Assembly: GCA_029204225.1 (NCBI GenBank)
Contig: MU832632.1
Location: 1 to 64,000, forward strand
From: Diphasiastrum complanatum
Lineage: Eukaryota; Streptophyta; Lycopodiopsida; Lycopodiales; Lycopodiaceae
Direction: 5' to 3'
DNA length: 64,000 bases
Of the stretch, positions 11,196 through 21,671 are shown piece by piece. The position numbers were made by a program, and so were the translations under genes. The notes beneath the pieces were generated by a model. The model saw only the letters and a list, made by a program, of their open reading frames with translations. It made no database searches and was not told the DNA's origin. The first letter of the stretch is position 1; each line of letters begins with the position of its first letter.

Positions 11196-11790
11196 CCCAA
11201 CTTTTTGTCTTTTATACCGACCATTATGCTCTTTTATATCTACTAAATAAGCCATGCAAAACAGGACGAATTGCACAATGGCTGTTAGTACTTCTAGAAT
11301 TCAACTTTCAAGTTGTTATTCAAAAAGGATCACAACTAATCATCTTTCATGATTACCCAATGCTGAAGCATCTGATGAGCCAATAAATGATGAGTTACCA
11401 GATGCGTGTATATCTTATATAGATACGACACTTGTATGGGCCAATGATATCACTAGATATCTAGCCACTGAGAAAATAGATCATCAGTTGACAAAATCGT
11501 GAAAAACAAAACTCATTATGAAATCTTTTCCTTATCATCTTATTGCGGGACAACTATATAAGCTAGGTGTTGATGGTATTACACGTCGTTGTGCACATGA
11601 ATCTGAAGTTTGACAGATTATTGCCTTGACACATGAAGGTATTGGGGGTGGACATTTCTCCTCCGATGCTACTGCTAGAGCAATCCTTCTGGCAGGATTT
11701 TGGTGGCCAACCCTATTCAAAGACAACCATGCTTATACAAAAGTTTGCGACGTTTGTCAACGTGCGTCGAACCAAGGCCTGAGAGTTCAA
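11195..11790 (+). pseudogene. Ty3/gypsy RNase H to integrase zinc-finger fragment
   Basis: The segments FYTDHYALLYLLNKPC (RNase H), GQLYKLGVDGITRRC, and HEGIGGGHFSS through FWWPTLFKDN to CDVCQRAS form the RNase H C-terminus and the complete HHCC finger of integrase. Stops and a frameshift interrupt it (for example near 11386 and 11612). Homology ends at about 11785, before the integrase core. It matches the minus-strand element at 12221-13123 domain by domain, but is clearly a diverged relative, and the two face each other head-on. Confidence 0.85.
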
Positions 11791-12220
11791 AACCAAGATC
11801 GAAAAGAGTCCAAGAATTTCAGAGGACCTACAAGAAAGAAGATCGAGGGGGGTCAAAGAGAGTGACTACTCAGCAGCTTAGTGAACACTTTATGACCGTA
11901 ACCCTCCTGGAGAATTGTGATGCTACTGAATAGTGACGAGCAGCTTCAAGAGTACCTAAGGGCACCAAGCTGGAAAAGGGTTGACCCCTATTATATGCCT
12001 ATTATAAGAAGAGACCCTTGCGAAAGAACTAAGCCAGTCGAACGACAAGTTAACTGGCTTGTTATTCCAAGAGTTGAAGTACTGAGCTACTCTATTGGAG
12101 TTTGGACACACCTACAAGGGGAGTGCACCACAAAAAATTTTGAAAGGAGATTTGCTATGACAAAGTTAAGAAAATGTGTACCCCTATCACTGATAAGTTC
12201 TAGAGGACACCCGAAACGAA
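11791..12220. other. Spacer between two convergent gypsy fragments
   Basis: 430 bp with no recognised homology. The 111-codon plus-strand frame (11917-12252) has no family resemblance. It may be the remains of whatever truncated both integrases. Confidence 0.4.
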
Positions 12221-13123
12221 CTATAGCATGTTCATGGAGAAATTTGCGGTAGAACGAACGTCAGCGTTGCGAACAGTTCTTGCTTCAGCCCATATGGTGC
12301 AATAGTCTGTATATACAATAATGTAACGAGATTGTGTGTGTCGAGCAGTGAGACTAATAGGTCCGACGTAATCAATCCCCCATTTCTGGAACGTTTGATC
12401 AGTGGTTACTTGGTGTAAAGACATGGAGTCAGTCTTTTGAAAGCGTTTTGTGTGTTGGAAGACATCACATGCCTTATTGTAATTGTGCATATCCTTGAAG
12501 AGTGTTGGCCACCAAAAACTGGCCAAGAAGATTTTCTTAGCAGTCATTTCAAAAGAGAAATGGCCCGCACCAATACCTTCATGAGTGAGGGAAATTACAA
12601 AGGGTATTTCTCCTTCAGTAAGACATCGTTGGATGATTCCATCTAACCCTTGCTTGTAGAGTTGTCCTACAATTAACGTATAAGGTTTAGTTTTGAGGAT
12701 CAATGCACATTGTTCAGGTTTAGACAAGGAAGAATCCATCTGCCCTGAAGTTAAATATTCTGTGATTTCCTTAGCCCATACAGGTGTAGAGTCAACTTGG
12801 AAAAGGATGGCATCTAGTAAATCATCGTTGACGCCTTGATCAGGGGTAGGAAGGTTAGGGATTCGGGACAGATGATCTACTAGAAAATATTGAACTCCCT
12901 TACGAACCACGATCCTAAACTCAAATTCTCGTAGTAATAGGATCCATTTAGTAATACGGCTTGTGGTGCAAGTCTTGTTGATGAGATACAACAATGCTTG
13001 ATGATCAGTGAAGAATGCAAAAACTTTTTCCAGAAGATAATGGCGAAACTTCTCAATTGCATATACCATTGCCAACGCTTCACGTTCGGTAGTGGTATAA
13101 TTGACTTCAGTAGGTATCAATTG
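12221..13123 (-). pseudogene. Gypsy RNase H and integrase (partial)
   Basis: One 299-codon frame starts with the RNase H block TTTEREALAMVYAIEKFRHY (first 30 residues), then FFTDHQALLYL. The tether follows, and then the integrase finger HEGIGAGHFS...FWWPTLF...ACDVFQ at about residues 180-225, and the core start WGIDYVGPIS and YTDYCTIWAE with two of the three DDE acids. The finger has Phe where the second Cys of the CxxC pair belongs (CDVF); the plus-strand relative at 11750 keeps CDVC. The third acid (Glu) is beyond the truncation. Not functional. Confidence 0.9.
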
Positions 13124-13479
13124 TCTACTAAGAAAACGGATTGGGCTTTTTTGAATTCTTCCGGTTGGGTGAGCACTGCTTCAATGGCATACTTGGATGC
13201 ATCGGTATGCACATGGAATTCTTTAGAATAATCAAGAGCCCAAAGGATAGGTGCATTGGTAAGGGCTTCTTTGAGTTGCTTAAATGTGACGTGTTGTTCA
13301 TCCGTCCATTTGGGAACTACAACTACTTTGTAAATTAAGCATGCTTTGTTAGCAAAATCGAGAATAAGGCATCGATAGTAGTTGGCGTGGCCAAGAAAAG
13401 AGTAAACTTCGCATATCGTACACGGTTCCAGTAGATTTTGAATGATAAGGATCTTTTCTGGGTCAGTGGCAATGCCATT

Positions 13480-14249
13480 TCAAAAAATAATATGTCCTAA
13501 CACAATACCATGTGTTACCCAGATCTGGCAATTTTCAGGATTAAAGGAAATGTCGAAGCGTTGACATTGGATAAAAAAAAAATTGAGCACAGACAGATGG
13601 CGTGTTTTTTCTGAATGTGCACCTAAATCGTCCAAGTAAACCTCTAGGGTATCGCCCATCTGCTGAGAAAAGGCTGCTTGCATAACACGTTGGAAGGTGC
13701 TAGGGGCATTGCAGAGACTGTGGCAAAAGCGATTTTATGTTGATCTTCTTCAACGATTTGGATCATATTGTATCCGCTAAAGCCATCTAAGGAGGAGTAA
13801 GCCTCATCTCCTGCTAGATTTTCTAAGATGGATTCTCCAAAAGGTAATGAAAAATGATCATGTTCGGTGACGGTGTTAAGTTTCTTAAAGTTGACACATA
13901 TTTAGAGTTTTTCATTTTTCTTGAGAATGATGACAATTGGGGAGACCCACTCAGTATGTTCGATTTCATAGATAAATCCCGCATCTAAGAGACGTTGTAA
14001 TTCTTCTTTGATCTTGGTATTATAGATTGGATTGCATCTGTATAGACAATTAGCAGTTGGCCTCGCACCCGATTTAAGCAGGATATGATGCACAGCTACT
14101 TGGGGTGAGACACCTTTCATGTCTTTATAGATCCACACAAAGACATGTCGATATTTTTGCAGGAGCTTTTCAAGCCGTCTGCGTTGTTCGCGATTGAGAT
14201 GAGCTCCGACGTGGACAAGATATTCGTTGGTTTCATTTGGCTCACTCAA
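13480..14249 (-). pseudogene. Gypsy reverse transcriptase
   Basis: 14249-13902 encodes the RT N-terminus (LDAGFIYEIEHTEWVSPIVI followed by LKKNEK). After a stop, homology continues in other frames (SSLDGFSGYNMIQI at about 13790). 13683-13480 carries EVYLDDLGAHSE, the catalytic YLDD pair, and NPENCQIWVTHGIVLGHII. At least two frame breaks separate the parts. A 13323-13140 stretch links to RNase H. Confidence 0.85.
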
Positions 14250-14341
14250 AGAAAGAGTGATAGTTCATGTAGGGCCTTCGTAGGGCGAATTACCATTTGG
14301 CTTACATTGAGCTTGGGGTAATTGGATTGTGACATCCTCAA

Positions 14342-14895
14342 TCATATAGTCCTTAAAGTATGCAGGAACATCATGGGCTGGAGATTTAAGGGGGCCTTGC
14401 CTTTCACCCACCGAGATGGTGATTGGGGATGTTCGGGGGTTGGTGTAGGAACAGAGGCAATCTTAGGAACTTCCCTAACAATTGTGAGGTCACCAGGCGG
14501 TTGAATTTGAAGCGGTTTTTTCATCTTCTCTTTCATAGTATGGCCACGTGGCCGAGGCTTTGGTTGTGGGGAGGTGTGTGGATGAGGGATGGGTGGTATG
14601 TCATGGAGGATCTCGTCATCAATTTGAAAGATGGTTTCCTCCTCGCAGAGATCCCATGGATAGTGTGGAAATTTGGCACGATAGAATTTTGTCTCAGACT
14701 TTTCAACTGTAACCTTGACAGTTGGTTCCACCTTGGAAGCATATTGTGGATAGGCCCTAAGTGGAAGTGCCTCCATGTAATTGAGAATCTGAATTTCAGA
14801 AATGTCCAAATCTTCTGGGCAATCCTGAATTCGTAAGACATTCTCGTCATCGACGAATAAATCTTCTGATTCATTAGTAGGTAGCCATGCAACAT
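14342..14895 (-). pseudogene. Gypsy protease-RT spacer region
   Basis: A 155-codon frame (14809-14342) rich in Pro, His and Lys (PIPHPHTSPQPKPRPRG), with no domain I recognise. It lies in the long stretch between protease and RT of this element and is most likely part of its polyprotein. Frames on the opposite strand here are shadows. Confidence 0.5.
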
Positions 14896-15241
14896 TTAGG
14901 AACTCATCATTGTGTGGAAGGATATCAATAAAATTGATATTGATGATAGGTGTATCGAAATCAGGTAATTGGTCGTGATCGATCGGGAGTGGAGAAGTAC
15001 AATTATCCTAATGTTGAGCACAGTAATCGGCATTCACACAATCAATGGTAGCTAGACTGTGACTCCAGTTTATGATATCAGTAGATTCAACATAATGACC
15101 TTTTTCATGGCTGGATTGGTATGGTTCAAACACTGAGTTGGTGGTCGAGGACCCTTCGTCATGGATGCGTGCAGGTTTGAATCAATGGTGAGCCACGGAC
15201 GACCAAGTAGTAATTTATATGAATAGGCATTATTGGGAATA

Positions 15242-15560
15242 TCAAGTACTTTGAAATCGACAAAACTTGAGACCTCCTAGTTTGATCAGCACTTGTGGAA
15301 GGAAACCGCTAGGTTGGACCACACTTTGATCAGTCATTCGAAGCTGACAAGTGGGTTTGGCCAGCTTGTCTCTCAGATTCCATTCTATCATGAGGGATGT
15401 GGAAATGATATTGACACCAAAGCCACCATCGAGTACCGCTAAAACTTCACGTGATTGGTGGTGGGTAGCTGGGATTTTGATGTTGCCTCGTTCGTTGAGT
15501 GGATTGGTTAGTTGTAAGGACATTTCAAGCAACTCGCCAGGACTGGTGGTGTTATTGGAT
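15242..15560 (-). pseudogene. Gypsy aspartic protease
   Basis: The frame contains REVLAVLDGGFGVNIIS, the retropepsin active-site region, and GFLPQVLIKLGG downstream. The catalytic triplet is DGG instead of the usual D-T/S-G, so the site is probably dead or damaged. It follows the Gag knuckles after a frame break and precedes the RT region, as expected. Confidence 0.75.
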
Positions 15561-15639
15561 TGGATTTGGTGTTTTTATTTGTCAGCATGCTTCCAGAGAA
15601 CATGGAAGGGAAGAGTGACATTGGCTTGTAGAAATCTCC

Positions 15640-16090
15640 TCAGACTTCTGTACCTTCAAGGGTTTTGCTTTCAAAGGGCTTGTGAGGTACTTTATGAGAA
15701 GTGGAAGATTGTTGGTTGTCATTGCGGATTTGTTGGCAATACTGATGATGCAGCCGAATTTTTTCAGATGGGTGAGGGTAGACTATCGAAGTTGAATCTT
15801 CACTTGGAGGAACATGCAGCTGCTGAGTTTTGTTGGGTGAAAGTGTAGGGGCTTGGCGTTGGATTTGTGCCCGAGTCAAGACCCAAGCAGGATGAGTTTC
15901 AATGGGTAAAGTTTTTACTTGCACTGAACAGACAGGAGCAGCAGGTTTGGATCGGGATGGGCAGTCCTTCACGTGATGTCCAATACCACAGTTTTCACAA
16001 GCTGGAGGAAAACGGAGTTTATCTGGGCAGTGAATACTAGGATGCTTACCTGCACAGATAAAACATCCTCATATTGCGGGCAGTTGATGT
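15640..16090 (-). pseudogene. Gypsy Gag C-terminus with two zinc-knuckle-like motifs
   Basis: CFICAGKHPSIHC and CENCGIGHHVKDC sit 12 residues apart, at about 16061-16023 and 15998-15960, followed by a Ser/Gln-rich tail (15900-15650). Such CCHC knuckles bind element RNA in the capsid. Together with the one at about 16486-16446, this Gag has three such motifs, more than the one usual for gypsy. Confidence 0.7.
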
Positions 16091-16433
16091 GCGGCAAAGA
16101 TAGCTTGGTTTGGATTGTAATTTTGGACATTGGGATTCACTGTTTGAGAGCATTAGAATCATAGGTAAAATAAACAACCATTTCAATAGAGTATTGCCAT
16201 TGAGTATTATCTTCCACATAGTAGGTTGCCGGATCGATGGTATTCAGATCAAGATAATGGACAACGTGTTGTGGGGCAGGTTGATTAACGACAAACTGTT
16301 GACGTGGTGATGGATATTGATTTGGTGCAGTTAGTCGTGGTTGGTAGACTCCTGGTCGTGGCACAAGCTGTTGTAGAGGGTAAGGGCGGTATGCTCGATA
16401 GCTAGTGAGTCTGGTGGCTACTGGAAAATGGTT

Positions 16434-17245
16434 TCACAGTTGAGGGCATTCATTAGCAGTGTGATGTTGTGAGCAAATTGGACACCAGGCATTTTCTCGT
16501 GCGGGAAAGGATTTCTCAGCAATCTGTTTCATGCCGATTTGGAAATCGGTAATGAGTTTATCCATATGAGATTGTTGAGCTTTTTGCCAGGTTTCCATTT
16601 GATGTAAAAGTTCAAAATATTGGGCAATATTGTCAGACTTCGGGTGATTAGGATGGTCCGGATTCTTAGATTTCTTTTCACAATGGTCAAAGTCATCGTC
16701 GAAACTTTCGTCTTCCTCACAGATAACATCAGTCATCACATCTTTAAGTTGATCATAAAGGTCAATTAGTTTGAGTTCATGGCGGATGTTTTTACGCAAT
16801 CCAACCAAGAACAGTTTTATGGCCATACGTTTGGTGATATTTTCATCAACACATTCTACTTTGAGACGTTTAAAATGCTCAATGTAGTTTCGAAAAGACT
16901 CTTCGTGATGCATCTTGATATGGGTAATTTGAATGAATGGGCTTCGAGTCAGTTTAGATGGTTTGAAGCGCTTGATGAGAGCGTCCTTGAGGGTGGTCCA
17001 AGAAGCAAGGTCAGGAGCTTCAAGATTCAAATACACTCCTTGGCGGTTCCATAGAGTACCATGGAAAATAGGCAAAGCTTTTCGGTTTCAGAGTTCTCTC
17101 CATAAAAACGGCATGCATTATCAAAGTCTTGGAGAAATCGGACTAAGTCAGATTCTCCATCATACTTTGGTGCATCGATACGTGAAATTCTGCATTCTAG
17201 TTGTGGAGGAGCCGGAGTAGAAGATTCAGTACAGTCACGAGACAT
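16434..17245 (-). pseudogene. Gypsy Gag (capsid region)
   Basis: Starts at ATG 17245 (MSRDCTESSTPAPPQ). DAPKYDGESDLVRFLQDFDN and YLNLEAPDLASWTTLKDALI are typical gypsy capsid blocks, followed by EESFRNYIEHFKRLKVEC. A one-base frameshift near 17040 splits the reading between two frames. An acidic stretch (EEDESFDDDFDHCEKKSK) leads to a first knuckle-like motif, CPICSQHHTANEC. Gag forms the particle in which the RNA is reverse transcribed. Confidence 0.85.
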
Positions 17246-18105
17246 AATGCAGAGTGTGGAGGAGAGTAACAATACAGATGATCAGGTTAGTATTGTACTT
17301 GGCAAAAAAAGACAGTTTGCTTGTAGAATGGAGAGTGTAGGACAAAAAAAATTGGTCTTTATGGCCGTAATAGAATTTGCGGACAGGTTGAGAAATCGTG
17401 GAGAGGCAAATAAATCAAACTGTAACACTCGCAAATTCTGACAAGGAGTTCTGGTTGTCAGAATATTGATTTTTTTATATTTTTGGAAAAAAAATTGTAC
17501 TATTAAAATTCGCGGGTAGGAAAGAGAATTCGTACTCACTGAGAACGATTTCATAGGCTAGATGGCGATTTTAATACAGAGGTTTTACTAATAGATAGGA
17601 AATATGGAAAAAAAAAATGTGACTTTATGAGAGAAAACATGCAAAATGTTTGAGATAGAATTCGCAGAGCTGCTAGAGGATTGATCTTGATGAGATCTAG
17701 CCTCAGTGAAGCCTACGAATTCTAGGACAAAGATTTGGATGAGAAATAAGGGATTTTGATAGTATATCAGACTGTTTTCTCAGAATCTAACCGTGGTCAA
17801 AATTTGTGGAGGTGATAAAATGAAAGATCAGGGTCTGTTAGGGCTGCAGACAGACTGACGAATTCTGATATACCTGGTTGGTTCGAAAAAAAGTCACTTG
17901 GGTCACTTCTTTTCAAAAAAAATGCCCAAGTTGACTCTTTTGTTGCTTCCCCCCGGCTTGATAAGTTGCTCCACAGCTCATGTAGGACCTGGAGAGAAGA
18001 CTCGTGCTGTTGTTGGAAGATAGAAGATAGGCGAACAAGCAAACACACAACACGGAAGCGAGAAAACAAAAGGAAAAGAAGGTAGGTAAAAAAATTACTT
18101 AAAAA
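17246..18105 (-). other. Gypsy 5' leader
   Basis: About 860 bp between PBS and Gag start. There is no supported coding region; the 123-codon minus frame (18168-17797) begins in the LTR and has no domain. Confidence 0.55.
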
Positions 18106-18120
18106 GCGGCAACGACACCA
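18106..18120 (-). other. Primer binding site
   Basis: On the minus strand TGGTGTCGTTGCCGC, one base inside the LTR edge. It resembles the TGGCGCCGTTGCCGG type of plant gypsy PBS (a tRNA 3' end), with mismatches. Confidence 0.65.
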
Positions 18121-18121
18121 A

Positions 18122-18904
18122 TGTTGGAAGTAAATCTTGTTTTTCAATGTTTGGCTAGATCTACTCACGATGTGGTGTAGTGTAGAGATGATCGTCCGCT
18201 TCCTAAGTTTCTACCAAGCTTCAGACGGAATGCGAAAATAGAAAAAACAATGATGAAGCACTAAGGCTTACCCAACTAGTGCTCGAAATAGAAATGAAAC
18301 TAATCTAAGATGACAAATTGCAAAATCTTACTAAGGCTTACCCAACTAGCAAGGTGCTTAAACTAAATCCTAGATTAACACCCAAAGGGTTTGAAAAGAT
18401 AAATTGCGACTACTAAATAAAGCATGGCACAATAATCCAATGAAAGGAGGCAAGAGGAGGCCCGAGCACCTTCCCTCAAGCTATGCACCTTCCAATGGGA
18501 ACACAAAGAAATAGAATGATAATCTCAAAGAGAGAGCAATTTAGCATAATCTCATAGTGTTATTTACAAGGCAAATACCTCTCCTTTTATGGGTCTTCCA
18601 TAAGTATCCACTAACTTATGGGACTAATCTATTTCTAGCCTTTCTAGAACTTCTAACTTAGGATTTAGAGCTTCAAAGTTTCTTAACTTAGGAAAACTTA
18701 AGATAAAATATTTCTAATCTTAAGCTTTCTAAGTCTAATTTCTAAATCTAAGTTTAAGCTATTTTATTATTTTTTAAAGCTTCTACTCATAGGCTTACAA
18801 ACACATGCCATGGCGGAAGTTTATTAACAAACACTTGCACACACATGCCACAGAGTTTTATTATTCTCTTTTTATTTTTTTCTGTGTTAGCACAGATGCT
18901 AACA
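18122..18904 (-). repeat. 5' LTR of the minus-strand gypsy element
   Basis: The inner edge is fixed by the PBS; the LTR ends ...CTTCCAACA on the minus strand. The outer edge is placed at 18904, where the minus strand reads TGTTAGCATC, giving TG...CA ends. It lies within a perfect 9-bp hairpin (TGTGTTAGC / GCTAACACA), so 18906 is equally possible. There is no second LTR to compare with. Confidence 0.55.
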
Positions 18905-19334
18905 CATGAAATCTTCATTCTCAATCCATACTGCTTCTTAGGACCTATATAAAGGCTTTACGGAAGTCTAATAGATTGTTTAAGACTATTCGTATTGTCA
19001 CTTTTGGTGCTAGGGAGGTGTTTGTTGATTTTGTGCAATATGGCCTAGAGAAAGTGTGCCCTACTGCAGATTTTCAGACACTATGTTCTCACATAAGTGA
19101 AGTTGAGGCAGTAGGGTGAGGTGTCAATCATCTCGGTCACTTGGCGTCCCTCCGTATTGTGCTTTACAGCACTTAATTTGGTCCACCGTAGTTCAATATA
19201 TGGCCATTTGAAATTTTGGCAGTAAAATTGAATTTCAAAAAGCATGCAAATTTATACAAGCCAGTAGGCTATAGGCACACAATAAAATTTTGTATATTAA
19301 AGAAAAATATTTACAAAGTACAATTCAGCAGTAT
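18905..19334. other. Stretch without recognised gene
   Basis: Possible decayed copia RNase H or reverse-transcriptase text is hinted at by short frames (about 18960-19090), but nothing strong enough to call. Confidence 0.4.
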
Positions 19335-20697
19335 CTAATTAGCTTCCGATATTTTTTCCAATGGAAGTTGCAACTTAGAGTCATGCAACAATTTTCTTCT
19401 TTCGTATGGATCCAATAGCTCATAGTTTTCATGCTTACTCAGATCAACGTAAGTATCATACACTGCAAAATGAGATGATTTGAGCATGGAATTCACTAGT
19501 TCATATCCTAAAATTTTAACCGCAATAGTTTTCATTACTAAAATTATTTTATGCACCTTATTAAAATTATGTCCTCCAAGAAAATGAGACAGTGTCTTGA
19601 TTGCCATAATCATAGTTTCACCATGTTGATGAAACTTTGAATGGGCAACACTTATCTCATTATTCTTGATGGACTTTAGATAGTGCCCGAGTGCATGATC
19701 TTTTGAAAATTCTCCCGCAGAAGATCTATGCCCTCCTCAACGAATTGCGAAATCATCAAGTAAAATTGTTTTCAGAAATGATAAAAAACAAAGTAAGCTT
19801 CAGTATATAATTTGACATAACAAATCTACTAGTACTTGATAAGAGACAAAAACTTACGCATTCGGCTTTGTCTTATCCGATTGTTGTCTCTCCATCAATA
19901 TTATGTCCACCTTTCGATGTCAATATTGTTGGTGAATAGACAGTTGGCTGTGAAAACCAAGTTGACTTTGGATTCTAAGAAACTCCTCCTCAGAAGGTAG
20001 ATCATCTTCTTTGTTGCGCATTTCCTCCACAACCATTTTCAAGCAATCTTTCCCTGAATAAAACTTATCATTATGTACATCATCAACACCAGGGAGAAGA
20101 TCATCAGCATCAAAATCAATGACATCCGAAAATTCATCAAGCTCTTTGATCAAAATGCAAAGAGTCTCAGCTTCAGTGAAGTAAAAAAGATCCGATATTG
20201 TCAAAAAGGAATTATTATCTATAATATAAGTAGGCAAAGTGATCAAAGAATTATCATAAGGAGAAAGAGTAGTGGGTGTTCTAGGGCCTATAGAAGTAGC
20301 CCTATTTCGTGCAGGATTAAAATCAGAACAATCATCTAAATGAACACTCGTGTCAATAAAAAAGATATCTATATCTACAATCTTTGACTTTTCAGACTTT
20401 ATACCACTAGAAGAAGCTACTTCAGAAGTGGAGGGCACAGAGTCTGAATCATCAGAAATATTTAACAAAAGGAAAAAAAACAAAAGCAGACTGAAAATCA
20501 ACAAATCTACATTTTTTATTGTGAATTGGGCACTCATCTACAAACTTGAAATCATTATATAACTTGGTAAACATTATGTCAAGCTTAGCTTTGTAGATAT
20601 GCTTGTCGAGTGCCACCAGGTCCTGATAATGCTTCTTGGTTTCCAAGGGGAGGCTCGAACCTAAGACCAAAGAAACTTTGGATGTCAAGCTAACCAA
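19335..20697 (-). other. Unrecognised coding-like region on the minus strand
   Basis: Three frames follow each other: 20697-20452 (81 codons), 20537-19920 (205 codons) and 19613-19335 (92 codons). The middle one is acidic, with Ser/Asp-rich starts (DDSDSVPSTSEVASSSG), a block DVIDFDADDLLPGVDDVHND and NKEDDLPSEEEFLR. The last one reads like a folded protein (YDTYVDLSKHENYELLDPYE). I recognise none of them. They lie where the pol of the minus-strand copia element (Gag at 21010-21510) would be expected, but show no PR/INT/RT motifs. They could be a captured host gene, exons of a decayed gene, or the coding part of a second non-autonomous element. Confidence 0.35.
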
Positions 20698-20730
20698 CTA
20701 AGCCAACCCCGTTGGTAGGTCCTGATAATG
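20618..20730 (-). mobile_element. tRNA-derived mini-retroposon (SINE-like) with 14-bp target duplication
   Basis: AGGTCCTGATAATG occurs perfectly at 20618-20631 and 20717-20730. The 85 bp between (20632-20716) reads on the minus strand ACCAACGGGG, then TGGCTTAGTTGG (matches the pol III A box TRGCNNAGYNGG), a 6-bp hairpin CCAAAG/CTTTGG, then GGTTCGAGCC (B box) and TCCCC, which can pair with the 5' GGGG. Box spacing and ends are tRNA-like. Long perfect direct repeats are the mark of LINE-type target-primed insertion. No poly-A tail is seen; the 3' end is CCAAGAAG. Confidence 0.75.
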
Positions 20731-21000
20731 AATCATGTCTTTATTCTGAGACCTGAATAATGGAGTACTGAGCAGGGACTTAAATTTGAGCAAAAAATGC
20801 CTCCACACTAGGGCCCTCAATTATAGAAGGTAGAATAACAAGAAACGAAAAATAAAAGAGATTTGAAATAGTCCAACCTATTAATAATACCAAATTCATT
20901 AAAAAAAGAAAGCAAACTGGATTCAAAAGACATTTTAAACAAAAATAATAGAACTGAAGTTTTTATTATCTTCTTGTAGCAACATAGTGGTAACTCTAGT
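20731..21000. other. Spacer, no recognised feature
   Basis: AT-rich. It lies between the Gag relic and the SINE-like insertion. Confidence 0.4.
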
Positions 21001-21510
21001 AAGAGTTAAATCTGAGTGTGTAGTGATGATCATTACCAAGTTCTCATATGTAGAGGACAGGCTTGAAAGCAATGTCATAATTGTATCTTATCGTCTATGA
21101 CTGATCCGACAACGACCATCTATTGCAAGAGATTCTTAAACCAGTTAGTATGATTTTGAAGAGAATCATTATTCGACATCTTGAGTGTGAAGAATTTTCT
21201 TCGAAGACGTAAGTTGGTAGTTACATCTCTCATATATAGTGAGCTCATAATGTCCCAAACTTCTCTCGAAGTTTTGGCTTCAGCTACGTGGCCAATCTGA
21301 GTATCTGATATATTGAGGATAATAAGCGCGAAGGCTTTACCATCCTTAAATTTTCATTTTGAGTCTTCTATGTTGTCTTCAGGCTTCACTTCAATACATG
21401 TAAAAACATCCCACAACTTCATCTTAAATTTCCATAAATAATAATTGGATCCATTCAGCTTGTCTGTGATAAGACCGCCTTTACTTTGAAAATCCATCTG
21501 GAACTTTAGT
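21001..21510 (-). pseudogene. Copia Gag (UBN2-type) relic
   Basis: On the minus strand MDFQSKGGLITDKLNGSNYY, then LWKFKMKLWDVF, begins near 21498. It is followed by KAFALIILNISDTQIGHVAE, EVWDIMSSLY and LRLRRKFFTLKMS. This is the DUF4219/UBN2 capsid pattern of copia Gag. Stops break it (for example in the EDSK.KFKDG region). The PBS and LTR follow upstream in the right order. Confidence 0.8.
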
Positions 21511-21656
21511 CTGTCGACATTAAGGGAGATATCGTGTTGTGGAAATCAATCTATGATATCGAAACAAATTGATTTGAATTGAAGAATAATTTGATATTGC
21601 GAAAGATATCAAGTATAAGATCTTGCACTCTAATATAGTATTAGGCCTTGAAGAAT

Positions 21657-21671
21657 AATGCTCTGATACCA
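21657..21671 (-). other. Primer binding site (tRNA-iMet type)
   Basis: TGGTATCAGAGCATT on the minus strand, directly abutting the LTR end. This is the classical copia PBS complementary to initiator tRNA-Met. Confidence 0.9.

Larger units (their letters stand above)
12221..18904 (-). mobile_element. Ty3/gypsy retrotransposon, minus strand, 3'-truncated
   Basis: Reading down from 18904: a 5' LTR (18904-18122), a PBS (18120-18106), a long leader, Gag with three zinc-knuckle-like motifs (17245-15950), protease (about 15530-15242), a spacer region, RT (14249-13480), RNase H and a partial integrase (13123-12221). The order Gag-PR-RT-RH-INT is that of Metaviridae-type elements. Many frameshifts and stops make it inactive. 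The 3' end and 3' LTR are missing; the integrase ends at about 12221. Confidence 0.85.

Noticed and set aside
14423-15848. Long plus-strand frames (137 and 165 codons) opposite the gypsy element
   Set aside because: They are antisense shadows of the minus-strand polyprotein; no domains.
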